From NCBI GenBank assembly GCA_017959645.1, contig JAGDAE010000260.1, positions 1-8,940 of the forward strand: a stretch of DNA of 8,940 bases. The letters are read 5' to 3'. How positions within the stretch are numbered: position 1 is the stretch's first letter; each line of letters opens with the position of its first letter. A program made the translations under genes and the position numbers. The notes under the pieces are model-generated. The model had not been told where the DNA came from and searched no databases. It saw nothing but the letters and a program-made list of their open reading frames with translations. This DNA is from Kiritimatiellia bacterium. GTDB lineage: Bacteria > Verrucomicrobiota > Kiritimatiellia > RFP12 > UBA1067. Of this stretch, positions 7,018-8,940 are shown one piece after another.

Positions 7018-8823
7018 ATGCCGAAAACCATATGCATCGCCGCGGCGTTTTCCGCCTGCGCTTCGCTCTGCGCAGCCGGCGACTGGCGCGCTGTCGGTCT
7101 CGACCGCGTCAAGGTGGGCGGGGAGCTAGGCCGCCGCATCGCGGTCACGGTGAATAACAATCTGCACAAGATTGACGCCGAAGAGTTTCTCGCGCCTTTC
7201 CGCGAAAAGACGCTCGGCTACAACTATACCGCGCTCGGCAAGCTGATCGACGCGACGGTGCTGCTGGCGAAGCACACCGGCGACCCGGAACTTCTCGCTC
7301 TCAAGCGCCGTCTCGTCGGCGAACTGGTCTCGTCGCAGCTGGCCGACGGCTACATCGGCGCCATGGCCGAAAACGCCCCGCGACTGTGGGCGGCGTGGGA
7401 CGCCCACGAAATCGCCTATATAGTCAAGGCGCTGGTCTGCGACTGGGAGGAGTTCGGCGAAACCGCTTCGCTCGAGGCGGCGAAACGCGCGGCCGACTAC
7501 GTCCTCGCGAACTGGAAGACGATGCCTGACGACTGGGGCAGGACCTGGTGCAACATTCCGATGTACACGATCGGCCAGTGCAACGCCTTCATCCGCCTGT
7601 ATCTTGCGACCGGCGAGCGCCGCTATCTAGATTTCTGTCTGAACGAACGCGCGCTGAGGTATTTCGATACGCCGGTGTTCCAGGGTCGCGATATGATGGT
7701 GTGGGGGCACATGTACACGTATTTCGACCAGTGCCTCGCCCAGATGCGTCTCTACGCGCTCGCGCGCGACGAAAGCCTGCTTGCGCAGGTGCGCAAAGGT
7801 GTCGATTTCATCCTCGATCGCGACGGCGGTCTCGTGACCGGATGTTCCGGCGTCGCCGAGTGCTGGACCGATTCGCAGGACGGCGACGGCGACGTCGGCG
7901 AGACCTGCGCGACCGTCTACCAGCTTTTCTGCTACGACGCGCTGCTGCGCAACGGCGGCGAAGACGCCGCGAAAATGGGCGATGTAATGGAGCGCACGGT
8001 GTACAACGGCCTTTTCGCCGCCCAGTCTCCCGACGGACGGAAGATACGCTACTATACCCCGCTTCTCGGCGAGCGCGAGTATTTCGACCGGGATACCTAC
8101 TGCTGCCCCAACAACTACCGCCGTGCCATAGCGCGCATGCCGCAGTGGCTGGTGTACGAAGGGGACGATGCGCTGCTGTTCAACCTCTATTCGGAATGCG
8201 AAGCGACCGCGCAGGTCGGCGGAACCAGGGTCGACATCTCGGAGAAGACCGCCTATCCGGCTGACGGGGAAATCTCGATTTCGATCTCTCCGGAGTCGCC
8301 GAAGGCGTTCGCCGTCTTTCTCAGGATCCCTGAATGGTGCGACGATCCCGGAGTATGGCTGAACGGAGTGAAGCTGCCGCTCGATTGCCGCGAGGGCAGG
8401 GGTCTTTTCCGGGTTACCGCGACCTGGAAGCGCGGAGACGAAATCAAACTGTCCTTCCCGATGCGGGTACGCACCGTGCGCGGGCGCCGGCGCCAGAGCG
8501 GAAGATTCGCCGTCTTGCGCGGGCCGGTAGTGTATGCGTGGAATCCGAAAGCGACCGAAGGCGAATTCTTCCGCCGCCATCCGTTCGACATCCAGAAGGT
8601 CGCAATGATGGACCCGAACCGCCTGTCGTACGCTGACGGCGGCATCGAGGCCTTCGTCTCCACCGAGCCGTTCGCGGTCGGGGTCGGGCCGTTCTCCGGC
8701 GAAACGAAGATAGTTCTCACCCCGTTCGCCGACCCCGACGATACGATAACCTATTTCAAAGCGCCCGACCTCGAGCACGACGTCACCGGCGAGGACGAGA
8801 TTTTCGGGTCTTGCGGCGAGTAA
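7018..8823 (+). CDS. Secreted GH127-like (DUF1680) beta-L-arabinofuranosidase-type glycosidase
   Basis: A 601-residue protein with an export signal (MPK, then hydrophobic residues 5-17, probable cleavage near CAA-GDW at 18-23). An (alpha/alpha)6 barrel follows, then C-terminal beta domains from about 385. GH127 enzymes use a zinc-held cysteine nucleophile to remove beta-L-arabinofuranose. The signature is present: E295 and C297 (GETC) and the paired C362-C363 (YCCPNNYRR), matching E338, C340, C417 and C418 of HypBA1. Other family marks are QLADGYIG (107-114), DAHEI (128-132) and LRIPEW (435-440). The region holding the acid/base Glu is changed: E281 lies 14 residues before E295 (16 in HypBA1) in a VAECWTDSQDG context. 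Activity or sugar specificity may therefore differ, and related families such as GH146 or GH142 remain possible. A lipoprotein gene follows 42 bases later, and aconitase precedes it with no terminator. It probably acts in the periplasm on plant or glycoprotein arabinosides. Confidence 0.82.
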   Translation: MPKTICIAAAFSACASLCAAGDWRAVGLDRVKVGGELGRRIAVTVNNNLHKIDAEEFLAPFREKTLGYNYTALGKLIDATVLLAKHTGDPELLALKRRLVGELVSSQLADGYIGAMAENAPRLWAAWDAHEIAYIVKALVCDWEEFGETASLEAAKRAADYVLANWKTMPDDWGRTWCNIPMYTIGQCNAFIRLYLATGERRYLDFCLNERALRYFDTPVFQGRDMMVWGHMYTYFDQCLAQMRLYALARDESLLAQVRKGVDFILDRDGGLVTGCSGVAECWTDSQDGDGDVGETCATVYQLFCYDALLRNGGEDAAKMGDVMERTVYNGLFAAQSPDGRKIRYYTPLLGEREYFDRDTYCCPNNYRRAIARMPQWLVYEGDDALLFNLYSECEATAQVGGTRVDISEKTAYPADGEISISISPESPKAFAVFLRIPEWCDDPGVWLNGVKLPLDCREGRGLFRVTATWKRGDEIKLSFPMRVRTVRGRRRQSGRFAVLRGPVVYAWNPKATEGEFFRRHPFDIQKVAMMDPNRLSYADGGIEAFVSTEPFAVGVGPFSGETKIVLTPFADPDDTITYFKAPDLEHDVTGEDEIFGSCGE

Positions 8824-8829
8824 GACCCG
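8805..8829 (+). repeat. Perfect 8-bp inverted repeat over the glycosidase stop codon
   Basis: CGGGTCTT (8805-8812) and AAGACCCG (8822-8829) are perfect complements around a 9-base loop that includes the first base of the TAA stop at 8821-8823. In RNA this would be a stable 8-bp hairpin. It is followed by GAGTACAAACAAAAC and not by a U-run, so it does not look like an intrinsic terminator. It may mark the 3' boundary or set the relative expression of the downstream lipoprotein, or it may be chance. Confidence 0.45.
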
Positions 8830-8851
8830 GGAGTACAAACAAAACAAAAAA

Positions 8852-8857
8852 AAGGAG
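8852..8857 (+). promoter_or_regulatory. A-rich leader and ribosome binding site for the lipoprotein gene
   Basis: AAGGAG lies 8 bases before the ATG at 8866 and directly follows an A-rich stretch (8837-8853, nearly all A with a few C). An unstructured A-rich leader next to a strong ribosome binding site in a GC-rich genome suggests efficient translation of the downstream gene. Confidence 0.7.
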
Positions 8858-8865
8858 ATAGTGCG

Positions 8866-8940
8866 ATGAAGAAACTGATTGCGGTGGCCGCGCTGGCTGC
8901 GTGCGCCTCCGGCTGCGTAATGACCGCCGACAGACAGATC
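8866..8940 (+). CDS. Putative lipoprotein, N-terminal 25 codons (partial)
   Basis: Only the start is in the window and it runs off the right edge. The visible part is a signal peptide: basic MKK, a hydrophobic core (LIAVAALAACA), and an ASGC lipobox with the modified cysteine at residue 17, followed by VMTADRQI. The start is supported by AAGGAG 8 bases upstream. The mature protein is not visible, so the function cannot be named. Its position right after a secreted glycosidase, with no terminator between, suggests a cell-envelope role, perhaps in the same glycan-related unit. Confidence 0.75.
   Translation, partial: MKKLIAVAALAACASGCVMTADRQI

Noticed and set aside
7018..7072. GH127-like protein as a lipoprotein, given the cysteines at residues 6, 14 and 18
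   Set aside because: None of the cysteines sits in a good lipobox (the preceding triplets are KTI, FSA and ASL). A type I signal peptide fits better, though FSAC cannot be fully excluded.
1..8940. Defence system, mobile element, CRISPR array, tRNA or riboswitch
   Set aside because: No transposase, integrase, nuclease or toxin motif, no direct repeat array and no recognisable structured RNA was seen; essentially all sequence is accounted for by the listed genes.

Overview
The window is about 9 kb of GC-rich (roughly 60-65% by eye) bacterial DNA with every gene on the plus strand and almost no spare sequence. It holds two partial genes at its edges and seven complete ones. The style is a dense co-oriented string of genes with ATGA stop/start overlaps, AT-rich promoter or leader islands in an otherwise GC-rich background, a GldG/DUF4340 pair, an Aquifex-type aconitase and a secreted GH127-like enzyme followed by a lipoprotein. 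That suggests an uncultured Gram-negative of the Planctomycetota-Verrucomicrobiota-Lentisphaerae group, perhaps a gut or sediment Kiritimatiellae-like lineage. The taxonomic guess is inference only; no rRNA or marker gene in the window settles it.

Region 1 (1-1893) is the end of an ABC-2 type export module: the C-terminal tail of a GldG-family protein, overlapping a membrane-anchored DUF4340 protein built from four diverged copies of one motif. Region 2 (1953-2468) is a YfcE-type metallophosphoesterase. Region 3 (2469-2549) is the only real intergenic space. It carries a near-palindrome and a clear extended -10 promoter that appears to launch the next block.

Region 4 (2550-7000) is a tight run of hisB, hisA, an M16 zinc protease and aconitase, each overlapping the next by 4 or 17 bases. 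Histidine biosynthesis, protein processing and the TCA cycle are thus apparently read from one message. Region 5 (7018-8940) follows after a 17-base gap that is essentially only a ribosome binding site: a secreted GH127/DUF1680-type glycosidase with the E-x-C and CC zinc-cysteine signature, then the first 25 codons of a lipoprotein with an A-rich leader. No convincing rho-independent terminator is visible anywhere, so read-through from the promoter at about 2520 into the glycosidase is possible.

I see no mobile element, CRISPR array, tRNA or rRNA. Most of the window is ordinary metabolism. The points worth a second look are the four-unit architecture of the DUF4340 protein, the mixed his/protease/aconitase/glycosidase gene string, the extended -10 promoter that decides the hisB start, and the altered acid/base region of the GH127-like enzyme. 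I found nothing that I can honestly call a new defence or mobile system.
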